Source: Maratus speciosus (Eukaryota > Arthropoda > Arachnida > Araneae > Salticidae). From it: a DNA stretch of 64,000 nt. Below, piece after piece: positions 1 through 12,644 of this stretch; the stretch's first letter is position 1; each line of letters opens with the position of its first letter. A model generated the notes under the pieces. That model ran no database searches. It worked only from the letters and a program-made list of their open reading frames with translations, and was not told the DNA's origin. A program made the translations under genes and the position numbers. The DNA lies in assembly GCA_963932465.1 (NCBI GenBank), contig CAWVRF010001077.1:744001-808000 (forward strand). The letters are read 5' to 3'.

Positions 1-1005
1 TGTATTTTAAGAATAATAATTGTGGTTAATCTATTAACATTTATATTTATTTAATATTTTTCTGAATAATGATATATAATATGGTATTAATTATTTATTA
101 TATGTTGGGTAAAGCAGATGGTGATATTTGAAAGCATTAGCTTCAATACGGCTACTCTTATGTAATTAGATCATAATAGTTTTATTTTATCATAATAGAT
201 GGCAGCACCAAAATTTAATTTGCATTTTGTCTTGGCTTCTATTAGTGTAATATTTCAATATTCAACATTAGGTGGCACTAATGCTGGTTATTCGCGATAT
301 TGTAAATTAATAGTTTTGAGATTTTTTACTTTAGTTAAGAAAATTTAAAAGTGTTAATAGGTATTTTAAATACTAATATTGTAATTATTTTCTATTTATA
401 TCAATTATTTGCATTTATCACGGTATTTCAAAGTGAATTAACTGCAACCATTTGGTATTAATATCTGTGTTAACTTAACTGCATTAATAACCTTAAATTA
501 TAGCGGTAATGGATTCCATGTGCAGGAATGTATATGGATTAAATAAAAATGGGATTATATTAGGTATGCTGTGTAATATTACTATATTTCATTGCTATAA
601 ATTAAATATTTAAAAGGTTGTATTGATTTTTCCATTTCATAGCATTTAATATTATTCTGTTTTCATCTTGAATCTATTTCTTTTGGTCATGTAGTCGTTT
701 GAGTACAGGGGAAAATTTTTTCAGCTTTTAGCTTTTTTTCTCGCAGAAAACGACTATTTTGCTTATATAATTGAATTCTGTACTCTTGATAACGTAATTC
801 AATATATAAGCTTTTCAACTATTTTTTCGGTATCCATACTTTTCTTTCTTTCTTTCATATTAATACTTGTAATATAGTACAAGGGACTATTGGGGAACAC
901 TGTATTATTGACATTTCATTCATAATATCACAATTTTTGTTGGTAGTCGGTAATGTTTATTTAATGGTTATATATATATATATATATATATAATCAACTA
1001 TAATA
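1..1005 (+). repeat. Left inverted arm of the reverse-transcriptase element
   Basis: This stretch reappears in reverse complement at about 2395-3400. Landmarks shared in the same order are 'ataatagatggcagcac', 'atcacggtatttcaaa', 'aaacgac..tttgcttata', 'gaattctgtactcttga' and 'ttttcggtatccata'. The arms are about 1 kb and differ by many substitutions and small indels, so the element is old. The arm probably continues left of the window because similarity is still present near base 1. A (TA)n run at 969-992 closes the inner end. No gene is seen in it. Confidence 0.8.
969..992. repeat. (TA)n microsatellite
   Basis: Uninterrupted TA dinucleotides at the inner edge of the left arm. The right arm has a matching TA-rich tract near 2395-2425. 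Confidence 0.9.
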
Positions 1006-1156
1006 AACCTACTGAATATTTTGTAGATTGGAAGCATCATGTCATATTTCTTTTGAAACAACAATTATTAAAACTGCATAGTGCCAAAAATTCAGTTTCC
1101 TTCTCCACCCTTAAACCACATATTGCAAAACTTCAAAATAATTTATCATTACGTAT

Positions 1157-2243
1157 GTAGATAAGGCTGCTAACAACTATGTTATCATCTGCAAATATTA
1201 CTATCATCAACTCCTAACTAAAGCAGTCACTTCTAATAATATTTTCAAACTTCATCATGTTACTTTAAAGTAAAATATTAATCAAATATTAAGCTATCAC
1301 AAATTACTAGGCATTAAAAATAACAACCTCAATTATCCTTATGTAGTCATGATTCCAAAATTTCACAAAAATCCTCTTAAATTCCGCACTGTCACTGTAG
1401 GATGTAATACATATAATACTCGTGCTAATACACTCTTTTTAAATATTCTTACACAAATTTATGAGTTATCAGTTATAAAAGACAACACTCACTGCATTAA
1501 AAACAGTTTTGAATTAGTGGATAAAATAAAGCCATTAACAAATGTCAATAATATTATTACTTTAGATTTCAAAGACCTATTTAATAATATTATCCTAAAA
1601 GACTTCTATTATCAATTCATTATTTATAGAATATTTTCCTTTTTTAAATTTACCTGATAACATTGATACTGACTACTTCACATCTTTGACTAACTTTCTA
1701 CTATTTCATAATTTTATTTTCCAAGACAATGCTTTTTTCATTCAAATACAGGGCATCCCTCAAGGAGCTGCTTCATCAAGCATGTTATCTGATTTATATC
1801 TTTACTTTTATGAACGTAAATTTATTAATTATAATACACTGCTCTACAGATACATAGATGATATAATCATTCTTTCTGTTACAGATAATATTTCTATATC
1901 TCTTCCTGTAAAGTACCCTTCTAATCTAGAACTTAGTACTACCTTTTCAAATAATTCTAGTATCAATTTTATGGATGTTAAAATTAATATTCTTCCTAAT
2001 AACACCCTAACATTCAACATTTATGATAAACGCAATGAATTTTCATTTAATGTAATTAATTTTACGAACTTTAATTCCTGCTTGCATATTTCAGTTTATA
2101 GAAATATTCTGCTTAATCATAGTCTTCGTATCAAACGTTTATGTTCTTCCCAATTCTTACAGCCTAACATTTTTAAATTAAAGCAATTAGCATTGTCTTA
2201 TAATTATCCCATCTCTTTTATATCTGCATGGCTCAAATCTTAA
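1157..2243 (+). pseudogene. Broken reverse transcriptase
   Basis: This is a decayed reverse transcriptase that would copy RNA into DNA for a retroelement. Blocks visible in order: VDKAANNYVIICK (1157 on), IPKFHKNPLKFRTVTV (1352 on), DFKDLFNNI, GIPQGAASSSM (about 1753), the catalytic-type box YRYIDDIIIL (about 1846), and YDKRNEFSFNVINF (about 2023). An in-frame TAA lies at 1271-1273, and a frameshift in a T-rich run near 1640 separates the part ending at 1657 from the part ending at 2243. I see no endonuclease, RNase H, integrase or gag. The 'PK.HK' and 'YxDD' arrangement resembles Penelope-like elements and a group of invertebrate RT-like hypothetical proteins carrying YDKR(D/N)xFxF, not LTR or usual LINE enzymes. 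That placement comes from memory of the families. The true start is not determinable. Confidence 0.75.
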
Positions 2244-2394
2244 TATTCATTTTTTTTTCTACTTCTGACCAGTATAGGCATTTAATATGTTTATAAAAAA
2301 AACTAAAAAATCGAAAACACTATTATGGAGGGTGGGATGTGGATTGCCGAGAAAATTATAAAAATCATACACACAAAAAAATATTATATGTATG

Positions 2395-3400
2395 TATATA
2401 TAATATATATATATACATATATATAACCTTTAATTAAACATTACTGACCATCATCAAAAAACGGCAATATTGTGAAATGACAATAAAAATGGATACCACA
2501 AACCTATAATATAGAACTGTATGTATAAAATCAAGTGTCTTATACATAATTACAAGAATTAATATGGAAGAAAAAAAAGAAGAATATGGATACCGAAAAA
2601 AATTGAAAAAGTTATATATTGAATTACGTTTTCAAGAGTACAGAATTCAATGATATAAGCAAATCGGTCGTTTTCTGTGAGAAAAATGCTAAAAGCTGAT
2701 AATTTTTTTTCTCCTGTACCCTAAACAACCAATATAATCAAGAGAATGGTTTCAAGATGAAAATAGAACATTATCAAATGGCATGAAATGGAAAAAACAA
2801 TACAACCCTTTAAACATTTAATTTATAGCATAAAAAATAGAAATATTACACAACATACCGAATAAAAACCCAGTTGATTTTCAAAATATCCCTCCGCACA
2901 TGGTATCCAAGCATGATAAGATTAAGGTGAATAAAACAGTTCAGTTAACACAGAAATTAAAACCAATGGATTCAGTTAATTCATTTTAAAATACCGTGAT
3001 AAAATCAATTAATATAATATAAATAGAAAATAATTCCATTATTTAAAATACCTAAAAAACACTTTTAAATTGTTTAATTTCAATTGTACGATATTGCCAA
3101 AATTCAGCGTTTAATACCACCTGGTGTAAAAAATTAAAATTATTACTTTATTAGAAGCTTTAAAAGACAAAATTTTTTAGTGCTGCCATCTATTATGTTA
3201 TTTTAAAACAATTATTATTATTCAAATGTCAGAAGAAGAAAATAATAAAAGCTAATGAAATTAAAATATATCATCTGCATTACCACACTAATCCTAACAT
3301 ATAAATAATAATCTACTATGTATCATTATTCAAAAAAATTAAATTAATTAAATGTTAATAAAATGCTTTCAATATATTCTATTACCAAACCCATTTCATC
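2395..3400 (-). repeat. Right inverted arm of the reverse-transcriptase element
   Basis: Reverse-complement partner of 1-1005, beginning about 150 bp after the RT stop codon. Arm order, length and landmarks match the left arm. Penelope-like elements are known to carry terminal repeats in direct or inverted orientation, which would fit. The outer limit near 3400 is where similarity to the left arm fades. Confidence 0.8.
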
Positions 3401-4149
3401 TACACTGAGAAAGTAAATAATTTTATAACATTGATAATATATGGAATATAGCTATATGCTATAACATAAAATAAATTATATATAATATAAATATAAAAAC
3501 TTTAAGAATTACTATTAAATTTAAAAAATAATAAATTAATAAAATGAACAGGGGAAAAAAAGGATGTTTACAGATATTGTCAGATTATAAATTCCCAATA
3601 GCCTAAAGATTACAAATATAGTGTGTGGATTATCTTCATATTAACCAAAAAAAAGCTAAAAAATATGACTGTGACAATCAAACACGTTAAACCGATAATT
3701 AATCAAGGAATACAAAGTTGAAAATAAAACAATATTAAAAAGTATAGAGGAATAATAATAAAAACCAATTACCCAATTGTAATACATACAGTATAACATT
3801 AGTTATATCAAATAAACTTATATGCATATTAATCACTATAAAGATGGTATACTATTATTAAATAATATGACATTGTCCTGAGTAGACTAAAATTTAAAAA
3901 CAAGTTAATTTGATTAAATAAGCTAAATTTAATATGAATTGAAATAAAAAAAGAAATGTCACCATTTACATATAAAACATCAAATCAACATCCATATAAA
4001 ATGCGTATAGAAACGTAGTTGTAATACAAAAGCCCCATCATTTTTTTAATTAACCATTGCGTATTATCCAGACAACTCCACCCTCCTCCGTACTCTAACA
4101 TCTACCCACCCAACCATCCTATAGTAATTGCTTATTATTATTTGACAAT

Positions 4150-4193
<44 letters not shown>

Positions 4194-4431
4194 TTTAAAA
4201 AAAGAAAGTTTGGTGTATGTTTTTCCATACATTTTACAATAAAAATATAAAAAATAAAAAATAAAAATACCATTACGGAGGGTTGAGGTCGGGAATGCTA
4301 AAAAAAGTTTAAAACCTTATATGTTTTTATGTGTGTGAGCGTACATAAGTGTATGTATATTGTATGGACATATAATAAAAAAAATTACGGGGTATCATGC
4401 ATTTAACATAATAAATTTTCACATATTGCAT
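3400..4431. other. AT-rich DNA without recognisable gene
   Basis: Very AT-rich sequence with stop codons in all frames and a (TA)n run at about 4157-4192. No coding, RNA or transposon signature was recognised. It ends at the start of the duplicated locus at 4432. Confidence 0.6.
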
Positions 4432-4636
4432 CATCATTTAAGGATATATTTTACTATCTCAATATTCCTCATTGCTTTTTAAATTTTCACATTTATTTAC
4501 ATAACACAAGGGTATATTTTACTATCTCAAATATTCCTCATCTTTTTAAATGTTATTTATGTTCTCATTTTTTATACTACACTTTTTTAGGTGCGTTCGT
4601 AATTATATAAATACGTAGCACCTATAGTCGTCGTTC

Positions 4637-4732
4637 AGTCCGTCCGTCTGTCCGTCCGTCTGTCCGTCTGTCCGTCCGTCTGTCCGTCTGTCCGTCCGTC
4701 TGTCCGTCTGTCCGTCCGTCCGTCTGTCCGCA
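4637..4732. repeat. (TCCGTCTG)n-like microsatellite
   Basis: Alternating tccg and tctg tetranucleotides just inside the left end of the TIR element. Open frames across it read as DGRTDGQT-type repeats and are not genes. Confidence 0.9.
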
Positions 4733-4734
4733 TG

Positions 4735-5600
4735 TAACAGAGCAAAAACTACCCCACCGAATGGTCTGAAATTTCAAATATATGATTGTTGCAAAATTTT
4801 GTCGAGCCATTTCAAATTTTATGAAAATCGGATGTATAGTTAAATTACAGGGACAGTCAAAAGTTTTTCTTTACATTACGGCCAATGGGAAAAATTATTG
4901 CAAGTGCATTTTAATGATATTACAGCCTTCCGAATGATCTGAAATTTTAAAGATATAACTGTTGCAAAATTTTGTCGAGCCCTTTCAAATTTTAGGAAAA
5001 TCGGATGTATAGTTTAATTACAGGGACAGTCAAAAGTTTTTCCTTACATTACGGCCAATGGGAAAAATTATTGCAAGTGCATTTTAATGATATTAGAGCC
5101 TTCCGAATGATCTGAAATTTTAAAGATATAACTGTTGCAAAATTTTGTCGAGCCCTTTCAAATTTTAGAAAAATCAGATGTATAGTTTAATTACAGGGAC
5201 AGTCAAAAGTTTTTCTTTACATTACGGCCAATGGGAAAAATTATTGCAAGTGGATTTTAATGATATTAGAGCCTTCCGAATGATCTGAAATTTTAAAGAT
5301 ATAACTGTTGCAAAATTTTGTCGAGCCCTTTCAAATTTTAGGAAAATCGGATGCATAGTTTAATTACAGGGACAGTCAAAAGTTTTTCTTTACATTACGG
5401 CCAATGGGAAAAATTATTGCAAGTGCATTTTAATGATATTACAGCCTTCCGAATGGTCTGAAATTTTAAAGATATAATTGTTGCAAAATTTTGTTGAGCT
5501 ATTTCAAATTTTAGTAAAATCGGATGTATAGTTTAATTACAGGGACAGTCAAAAGTGTTCCGTTACATTACGGGGAATGGGAAAAAAATATTGGAAGTGC
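4735..5600 (+). repeat. Five 173-bp tandem units
   Basis: The phrase 'gaatg(g/a)tctgaaat' occurs at 4759, 4932, 5105, 5278 and 5451, a constant spacing of 173 bp. Units share 'ttgcaaaattttgtcgagcc' and 'cagggacagtcaaaagt'. The units form the body of the TIR element. Confidence 0.9.
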
Positions 5601-5759
5601 ATTTTAATGATGTATCAGACTATGCGCTTTATGAAGTGCGAAAAATTATACATTCAGTATAATATGGGGTGCAAAAAATAATTATAAAACTAGTTATAGT
5701 ACGAACGCACCTCATTTGCCACGTTTGACGAGCAATTTCCAACTTGTTGTCTTTAAAAC

Positions 5760-7166
5760 GTTAATTTAATCAATTGCGCTTTTATTTATTTTTATATAAT
5801 TCTTTATTTATTTATTTATTTATTTATTTGTATTAATTTATTCCTTTTCTTTATTTTATTTTGTATTCACTCAGTAATTATTAAGTTTATTCCTATTTTA
5901 TCATTCTAGTTTAAGTAAAAGTTAATCTAAGTCTTTTCTTGATTTCTTCAATCATTTTCAATCCTTTTATATTTTTTTGGGCTTAAGATGAACACACTAA
6001 ACATTATTGTTATTAATCCAGTTCCAATTTACATTTTTCCTTTCTCACACCGGATGGCAGCACAGTTGTGGGTTTCACTCAGATGTTCGGCTGTAGATCA
6101 CATGTTGAAATGGTCTTAGCTTTGTTTTCCATGCTGATATGCAGTAGTTTTAACTCTTAGTATGTCATTCCGGTATTGTGCTCTAGTGGTTTTTGATATC
6201 TTGTATGAGGTGTATCTTTCTTTGGATCTCTTGGCTTTTTATTATCTGTTTTCTGTAATATTTTCGTTATAAGGAGCTAAATTTTGTCATTTTAGGCTTA
6301 ATGCCGACAAAATTGGATGAAATAACGCATCTTCTATGAATGAACTCACAAGCTCCTCTGACGATTCTGTGAGTCATTCATAGTTTCTTATTTTACATAC
6401 TGGTTTCCTATGTTCAATTCTAAATCATCTTTAGAACTTTATCAATTTCTTCATATGTTTGTGATTTCAAATTTATTATATATATATGTATACTATTCCT
6501 TTTCTTTATTCCTTTTCTGTATTTTGTTTTGTATTCGCTCAGTACTTGTTGGGTTTATTCCTGTTTTTTTTTTTCATTCTCGTTTAACTAAAGGTTAATC
6601 TGGGTCTTTTCTTGATTTCTTCAATCGTTTTCATTCATTTTATTTTTATTTTATTTTTTTTTTTGGGGGGGGGGGCTTAAGATGGCAACTCTAGACATTA
6701 TTTTGTTAATCCAGTTCCAATTTACATTTTCCCTTTCTCACACCGGATGGCAGCACAGTTGTGGGTTTCACTCAGATGCTCGGCTGTAGATCACATGTTG
6801 AAATGGTCTTAGCTTTGTTTTCCATGCTGATATGCAGTAGTTTTAACTCTTAGTATGTCATTCCGGTATTGTGCTCTAGTGGTTTTTGATATCTTGTATG
6901 AGGTGTATCTTTCTTTGGATCTCTTGGCTTTTTATTATCTGTTTTCTGTAATGTTTTCGTTATAAGGAGCTAAATTTTGTCAGTTTAGGCTTAATGCCGA
7001 CAAACTTGGATGAAATAACGCATCTTCTATGAATGAACTCACAAGCTCCTCTGATGATTTTGTGAGTCATTCATAGTTTCTTATATTACATACTGGTTTC
7101 ATATGTTCATTTCTAAATCAAGTTTAGAACTTTATCAATTTCTTCTTATATTTGTGATTTCAAATT

Positions 7167-7200
<34 letters not shown>

Positions 7201-8124
7201 TACTTTAGCATATATTTAGCAGATATTATAGCTAATGGTTATGATCATCATTTAAGGATATATTTTACTATCTCAATATTCCTCATTGCTTTTTAAATTT
7301 TCACATTTATTTACATAACACAAGGGTATATTTTTCTATCTCAAATATTCCTCATCTTTTTAAATGTTATTTATGTTCTCATTTTTTATACTACACTTTT
7401 TTGTCTTTAAAACGTTAATTTAATCAATTGCCCTTTTATTTATTTTTATATAATTCTTTATTTATTTATTTATTTATTTATTTGTATTAATTTATTCCTT
7501 TTCTTTATTTTATTTTCTATTCACTCAGTAATTATTAAGTTTATTCCTATTTTATCATTCTAGTTTAAGTAAAAGTTAATCTAAGTCTTTTCTTGATTTC
7601 TTCAATCATTTTCAATCCTTTTATATTTTTTTGGGCTTAAGATGGCAACACTAAACATTATTGTTATTAATCCAGTTCCAATTTACATTCTTCCTTTCTC
7701 ACACCAGATGGCACAGTTATGGGTTTCACTCAGATGCTCAACTGTAGATCACATGTTAAAATAGTCTTAACTTTGTTTTCCATGCTGATGTGCAGTAGTT
7801 TTAACTCTTAGTATATCATTCAGTTATTGTGCTCTAATAAATTTTAATATCCTGTATGAGGTGTATCTTTCTTTGGATCTCTTAGCTTTTTATTATCTAT
7901 TTTCTGTAATGTGTGCGTTATAAGGAGCTAAATTTTGTCATTTTAGGCTTAATGCCGACAAAATTGGATGAAATAACGCATCTTCTATGAATGAACTCAC
8001 AAGCTCCTCTGACGATTCTGTGAGTCCTTCATAGTTTCTTATTTTACATACTGGTTTCCTATGTTCAATTCTAAATCATCTTTAGAACTTTATCAATTTC
8101 TTCATATGTTTGTGATTTCAAATT

Positions 8125-8172
<48 letters not shown>

Positions 8173-11100
8173 TATTCCTTTTCTTTATTCCTTTTCTTTA
8201 TTTTGTTTTGTATTCGCTCAATACTTGTTGGGTTTATTCCTGTTTTTTTTTTCATTCTAGTTTAACTAAAGGTTAATCTGGGTCTTTTCTTGATTTCTTC
8301 AATCGTTTTCATTCATTTTATTTATTTATTTATTTTTTTTTGGGGGGGGGGGGCGGGGGCTTAAGATGGCAATTCTAGACATTATTGTTGTTAATCCAGT
8401 TCCAATTTAAATTTTTCCTTTCTCACACCAGATGGCAGCACAGTTGTGGGTTTCACTCAGATGCTCGGCTGTTGATCACATGTTGAAATGGTCTTAGCTT
8501 TGTTTTCCATGCTGATATGCAGTAGTTTTAACTCTTAGTATGTCATTCCGGTATTGTGCTCTAGTGGTTTTTGATATCTTGTATGAGGTGTATCTTTCTT
8601 TGGATCTCTTGGCTTTTTATTATCTGTTTTCTGTAATGTTTTCGTTATAAGGAGCTAAATTTTGTCATTTTAGGCTTAATGCCGACAAAATTGGATGAAA
8701 TAACGCATCTTCTATAAATGAACTCACAAGCTCCTCTGACGTTTCTGTGAGTCTTTCATAGTTTCTTATTTTAAATACTGGTTTCCTATGTTCAATTCTA
8801 AATCACCTTTAGAACTTTATCAATTTCTTCATATGTTTGTGATTTCAAATTTATTATATATATATATATATATATATACTATTCCTTTTCTTTATTCCTT
8901 TTCTTTATTTTGTTTTGTACTCGCTCAGTACTTGTTGGGTTTATTCCTGTTTTTTTTTTTTTATTCTAGTTTAACTAAATGTTAATCTGGGTCTTTTCTT
9001 GATTTCATCAATCGTTTTCATTCATTTTATTTATTTATTTATTTTTTTTTTTGGGGGGGGGGGGCTTAAGATGGCAATTCTAGACATTATTGTTGTTAAT
9101 CCAGTTCCAATTTAAATATTTCCTTTCTCACACCAGATGGCAGCACAGTTGTGGGTTTCACTCAGATGCTCGGCTGTTGATCACATGTTGAAATGGTCTT
9201 AGCTTTGTTTTCCATGCTGATATGCAGTAGTTTTAACTCTTAGTATGTCATTCCGGTATTGTGCTCTAGTGGTTTTTGATATCTTGTATGAGGTGTATCT
9301 TTCTTTGGATCTCTTGGCTTTTTATTATCTGTTTTCTGTAATGTTTTCGTTATAAGGAGCTAAATTTTGTCATTTTAGGCTTAATGCCGACAAAATTGGA
9401 TGAAATAACGCATCTTCTATAAATGAACTCACAAGCTCCTCTGACGTTTCTGTGAGTCTTTCATAGTTTCTTATTTTAAATACTGGTTTCCTATGTTCAA
9501 TTCTAAATCACCTTTAGAACTTTATCAATTTCTTCATATGTTTGTGATTTCAAATTTATTATATATATATATATATATATATATACTATTCCTTTTCTTT
9601 ATTCCTTTTCTTTATTTTGTTTTGTACTCGCTCAGTACTTGTTGGGTTTATTCCTGTTTTTTTTTTTCATTCTAGTTTAACTAAATGTTAATCTGGGTCT
9701 TTTCTTGATTTCTTCAATCGTTTTCATTCATTTTATTTATTTATTTATTTTTTTTTTTTGGGGGGGGGCGGGGCTTAAGATGGCAATTCTAGACATTATT
9801 GTTGTTAATCCAGTTCCAATTTAAATTTTTCCTTTCTCACACCAGATGGCAGCACAGTTGTGGGTTTCACTCAGATGCTCGGCTGTAGATCACATGTTGA
9901 AATGGTCTTAGCTTTATTTTCCATGCTGATATGCAGTAGTTTTAACTCTTAGTATGTCATTCCGGTATTGTGCTCTAGTGGTTTTTGATATCTTGTATGA
10001 GGTGTATCTTTCTTTGGATCTCTTGGCTTTTTATTATCTGTTTTCTGTAATGTTTTCGTTATAAGGAGCTAAATTTTGTCATTTTAGGCTTAATGCCGAC
10101 AAAATTGGATGAAATAACGCATCTTCTATAAATGAACTCACAAGCTCCTCTGACGTTTCTGTGAGTCTTTCATAGTTTCTTATTTTAAATACTGGTTTCC
10201 TATGTTCAATTCTAAATCACCTTTAGAACTTTGTCAATTTCTTCACATGTTTGTGATTTCAAATTTATTATATATATATCTATATATATATACTATTCCT
10301 TTTCTTTATCCCTTTTCTTTATTTTGTTTTGTACTCGCTCCGTACTTGTTGGGCTTATTCCTGTTTTTTTTTTTCATTCTAGTTTAACTAAATGTTAATC
10401 TGGGTCTTTTCTTGATTTCTTCAATCGTTTTCATTCATTTTATTTATTTATTTATTTTTTTTTTTTTTTGGGGGGGGGGGCGGGGGCTTAAGATGGCAAT
10501 TCTAGACATTATTGTTGTTAATCCAGTTCCAATTTAAATTTTTCCTTTCTCACACCAGATGACAGCACAGTTGTGGGTTTCACTCAGATGCTCGGCTGTA
10601 GATCACATGTTGAAATGGTCTTAGCTTTGTTTTCCATGCTGATATGCAGTAGTTTTAACTCTTAGTATGTCATTCCGGTATTGTGCTCTAGTGGTTTTTG
10701 ATATCTTGTATGAGGTGTATCTTTCTTTGGATCTCTTGGCTTTTTATTATCTGTTTTCTGTAATGTTTTCGTTATAAGGAGCTAAATTTTGTCATTTTAG
10801 GCTTAATGCCGAGAAAATTGGATGAAATAACGCATCTTCTATAAATGAACTCACAAGCTCCTGTGACGTTTCTGTGAGTCTTTCATAGTTTCTTATTTTA
10901 AATACTGGTTTCCTATGTTCAATTCTAAATCACCTTTAGAACTTTATCAATTTCTTCATATGTTTGTGATTTCAAATTTATTATATATATATATATATAT
11001 ATATATACTATTCCTTTTCTTTATTCCTTTTCTTTATTTTGTTTTGTACTCGCTCAGTACTTGTTGGGTTTATTCCTGTTTTTTTTTTCATTCTAGTTTA

Positions 11101-11694
11101 ACTAAATGTTAATCTGGGTCTTTTCTTGATTTCTTCAATCGTTTTCATTCATTTTATTTATTTATTTATTTTTTTTTTTTTGGGGGGGGGGGGGGGCGGG
11201 GGCTTAAGATGGCAATTCTAGACATTATTGTTGTTAATCCAGTTCCAATTTAAATTTTTCCTTTCTCACACCAGATGGCAGCACAGTTGTGGGTTTCACT
11301 CAGATGCTCGGCTGTAGATCACATGTTGAAATGGTCTTAGCTTTGTTTTCCATGCTGATATGCAGTAGTTTTAACTCTTAGTATGTCATTCCGGTATTGT
11401 GCTCTAGTGGTTTTTGATATCTTGTATGAGGTGTATCTTTCTTTGGATCTCTTGGCTTTTTATTATCTGTTTTCTGTAATGTTTTCGTTATAAGGAGCTA
11501 AATTTTGTCATTTTAGGCTTAATGCCGACAAAATTGGATGAAATAACGCATCTTCTATAAATGAACTCACAAGCTCCTCTGACGTTTCTGTGAGTCTTTC
11601 ATAGTTTCTTATTTTAAATACTGGTTTCCTATGTTCAATTCTAAATCACCTTTAGAACTTTATCAATTTCTTCATATGTTTGTGATTTCAAATT

Positions 11695-11728
<34 letters not shown>

Positions 11729-12429
11729 TATTCCTTTTCTTTATTCCTTTTCTTTATTTTGTTTTGTACTCGCTCCGTACTTGTTGGGTTTATTCCTGTT
11801 TTTTTTTTCATTCTAGTTTAACTAAAGGTTAATCTGGGTCTTTTCTTGATTTCTTCATTCGTTTTCATTCATTTTATTTGTTTGTTTGTTTGTTTGTTTG
11901 TTTGTTTGTTTTTTTTTTTGGGGGGGGGGGGTCGGGGCTTAAGATGGCAACTCTAGACATTATTGTTGTTAATCCAGTTCCAATTTACATTTTTCCTTTC
12001 TCACACCGGATGGCAGCACAGTTGTGGGTTTCACTCAGATGCTCGGCTGTAGATCACATGTTGAAATGGTCTTAGCTTTGTTTTCCATGCTGATATGCAG
12101 TAGTTTTAACTCTTAGTATGTCATTCCGGTATTGTGCTCTAGTGGTTTTTGATATCTTGTATGAGGTGTATCTTTCTTTGGATCTCTTGGCTTTTTATTA
12201 TCTGTTTTCTGTCATGTTTTCGTTATAAGGAGCTAAGTTTTGTCATTTTAGGCTTAATATCGACAAAATTGGATGAAATAACGCATCTTCTATGAATGAA
12301 CTCACAAGCTCCTCTGACGATTCTGTGAGTCATGCATAGTTTCTTATTTTACATACTGGTTTCCTATGTTCAATTCTAAATCATCTTTAGAACTTTATCA
12401 ATTTCTTCATATGTTTGTGATTTCAAATT

Positions 12430-12430
<1 letters not shown>
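5760..12430 (+). repeat. 0.7-kb tandem array, nine units
   Basis: The phrase 'gcttaagatg' starts units at 5981, 6675, 7635, 8359, 9064, 9773, 10486, 11202 and 11937. Spacing is 694-735 bp, apart from one 960-bp step that spans the block 1/block 2 junction. Each unit runs from cttaagatgg through a variable (TA)n, 'ctttttcattcattttattt', then T and G homopolymers. Units 8359-11202 are much closer to one another than to the flanking ones, suggesting recent local amplification. Small open frames of 60-71 codons recur in every unit and are by-products of the repeat. Confidence 0.9.
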
Positions 12431-12477
<47 letters not shown>

Positions 12478-12495
12478 AAAAAAATATACATATAC

Positions 12496-12541
<46 letters not shown>

Positions 12542-12642
12542 TTTTATTTTTTTTTTTTTATTTTTTTTATTTTTTTTTTTTTTATTTTTTTTTTTTTTAC
12601 TTTAGCATATATTTAGCAGATATTATAGCTAATGGTTATGAT
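7246..12642 (+). repeat. Block 2 of a tandem segmental duplication
   Basis: Copy of the locus in block 1 with the same leader and trailer, but with seven 0.7-kb units rather than two and without the 4589 insertion. The leader aligns base for base at an offset of 2814 until 4588/7402. Confidence 0.85.
12430..12600. repeat. (TA)n and T-rich low-complexity tract
   Basis: A long TA run, a short A-rich interruption, another TA run and then T-runs broken by single A residues. This corresponds to the shorter TA/T tract at 7165-7200 that ends block 1. Confidence 0.9.
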
Positions 12643-12644
12643 AA

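Larger units (their letters stand above)
4589..5712. mobile_element. Non-autonomous DNA element with 13-bp TIRs
   Basis: Perfect 13-bp terminal inverted repeats, 'aggtgcgttcgta' at 4589 and its complement ending at 5712. The left end falls exactly on the empty-site junction preserved at 7402/7403. Inside are a (TCCG/TCTG)n stretch and five 173-bp tandem units. No transposase reading frame is present, so it would depend on an enzyme supplied elsewhere. The superfamily is not assigned because no target-site duplication is clear. Confidence 0.75.
4432..7245 (+). repeat. Block 1 of a tandem segmental duplication
   Basis: The leader beginning 'catcatttaaggatatatttt' at 4432 recurs at 7246. The trailer ending 'gctaatggttatgat' at 7245 recurs at 12642. 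Block 1 (4432-7245) and block 2 (7246-12642) are therefore head-to-tail copies of one locus: leader, 0.7-kb units, (TA)n and T-rich tract, trailer. Block 1 holds two 0.7-kb units plus the inserted 4589 element. Confidence 0.85.

Noticed and set aside
4622..4810. Minus-strand 62-codon frame rich in TDGQTDGRTDR
   Set aside because: Direct translation of the (TCCG/TCTG)n microsatellite.
6410..11816. Recurrent 60-71 codon open frames starting MFNSKS(S/P)LELYQFLHMF in the 0.7-kb units
   Set aside because: They recur with the repeat unit, pass through the variable (TA)n as Tyr-Ile runs, and end in different frames in different units. This is what a repeat without coding function gives.
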